This document shows positions 31,075-31,589 of a DNA stretch of 31,589 nucleotides, piece by piece. The notes under the pieces were generated by a model. That model saw only the letters and a list, made by a program, of their open reading frames with translations, had not been told where the DNA came from and did no database searches. Position 1 is the first letter of the stretch, and every line of letters starts with the position of its first letter. The position numbers and the translations under genes were made by a program. The stretch is taken from contig JBGPWL010000053.1 in the NCBI GenBank assembly GCA_041492185.1, forward strand, positions 1 through 31,589. The letters are read 5' to 3'. This stretch comes from JAOAPY01 sp041492185 (GTDB lineage: Bacteria; Acidobacteriota; Blastocatellia; Pyrinomonadales; Pyrinomonadaceae).

Positions 31075-31589
31075 ATGCGCCGAAGTTTTCTGTTACTTCA
31101 ACGTTTCGCTATCGTCATTGCCATTTTGGCGTTCGCCACCAGCAACGCGCTTGCTCAGCTCTCGCCCGAACTGCAGAAGAAGATCGATCAGCTTGCCACA
31201 GACACGCTGACCAGAAGCGGTGTCCCGAGCGCGTCGGTCGCAATCGTCAAGAATGGACAAATCGTCTATGTGAAGGCGTATGGCGATGCGCGGCTCGAGC
31301 CGAAGACTCTCGCGACGCCGGAGATGCGCTACAGCATCGGCTCGATCAGCAAACAATTTACGGCCACGGCAATCTTGCTGCTTCAGGAACAGGGCAAGCT
31401 CTCGCTCGACGACAAAGTCGCGAAGTTCATTCCCAATCTCACGCGCGCGGGCGATGTCACGATTCGCCAACTGCTGTCGCACACTTCCGGGTATCAGGAT
31501 TATTGGCCGCAGGACTACGTGATGCCGATGATGTTGCAGCCCGTGACGGCGCAGAAAATTCTCGACGGGTGGGCGCGCATCCCTCTGGA
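31075..31589 (+). CDS. Secreted serine hydrolase, beta-lactamase / class C PBP family, N-terminal part
   Basis: The gene is open to the window's right edge; 171 codons are visible. The ATG at 31075 follows GAGGAG. A signal peptide is clear (LLLQRFAIVIAILAFATS, cleavage after NALAQ). The mature part starts LSPELQKKIDQLATD and contains SGVPSASVAIVKNGQIVY. The active-site SxxK motif is SISK within YSIGSISKQFTATAI, and LLSHTSGYQDYW follows. This is the beta-lactamase (PF00144) fold used by esterases, D-aminopeptidases and PBP4-like enzymes; the second motif (YxN) is not clearly in view, so antibiotic hydrolysis should not be assumed. Confidence 0.88.
   Translation, partial: MRRSFLLLQRFAIVIAILAFATSNALAQLSPELQKKIDQLATDTLTRSGVPSASVAIVKNGQIVYVKAYGDARLEPKTLATPEMRYSIGSISKQFTATAILLLQEQGKLSLDDKVAKFIPNLTRAGDVTIRQLLSHTSGYQDYWPQDYVMPMMLQPVTAQKILDGWARIPL

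Noticed and set aside
31075..31589. Antibiotic-resistance beta-lactamase
   Set aside because: The SxxK motif only places it in the broad PF00144 family; the rest of the active site lies outside or is unclear, and most such genes are not resistance enzymes.

Overview
The window looks like chromosomal DNA from a moderately GC-rich, diderm soil-type bacterium. An Acidobacteriota member of the Blastocatellia/Pyrinomonas kind is my best guess. This is an inference from the mix of genes: large secreted S9 peptidases, a YVTN propeller with a CKNGGW-type tail, DUF6526, DUF3108, an FTR1 permease, Spy/CpxP-like proteins, and many imperfect-palindrome repeats between genes. No rRNA gene or intact tRNA gene is present to confirm it.

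Layout. (1) Positions 1-4398, minus strand: the start of a dihydropyrimidinase, a small TIR-domain gene, a REP-associated transposase (RAYT) nested in mirrored palindromes, a class III aminotransferase and an aldehyde dehydrogenase. Hydantoinase, omega-aminotransferase and semialdehyde dehydrogenase fit a reductive pyrimidine / beta-amino acid catabolic set into which TIR and RAYT have been inserted. (2) 4499-9703: an outer-membrane beta-barrel-like protein, an acyl-CoA synthetase, an XRE regulator with an inverted repeat at its start, and a broken YVTN beta-propeller gene. (3) 9801-12378, minus: an FTR1-type iron permease with a Fur-like box, and a secreted protein with two DUF3108 domains. 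(4) 12488-18399: a de novo pyrimidine cluster, with pyrD-pyrF on minus and pyrR-pyrB-pyrC on plus, separated by a small secreted protein and a MITE-like element. A strong intrinsic terminator sits directly after pyrR. (5) 18481-25872: an MsbA-like ABC exporter with DUF6526 on minus, divergent from two consecutive secreted S9 peptidases on plus. (6) 25844-28863: a segment of about 3 kb bounded by a 33-bp imperfect direct repeat of the S9 gene's 3' end. It holds a decayed tRNA-Leu-like 3' half and a 733-residue protein of unknown function with an internally duplicated cysteine-bearing domain. (7) 29003-30704: an ECF sigma factor, an overlapping single-pass membrane protein (probable anti-sigma factor) and a Spy/CpxP-like periplasmic protein, laid out like a CnrYXH-type envelope or metal stress module. 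(8) 30844-31589: a second MITE-like copy and the start of a secreted serine beta-lactamase-family gene.

The most distinctive features are the 3-kb segment with the 733-residue protein, the mirrored RAYT element beside a lone TIR gene, and the small palindromic elements, one of which has terminal inverted repeats and an 8-bp flanking duplication. The pyrimidine synthesis genes lie about 10 kb from what look like pyrimidine breakdown genes.
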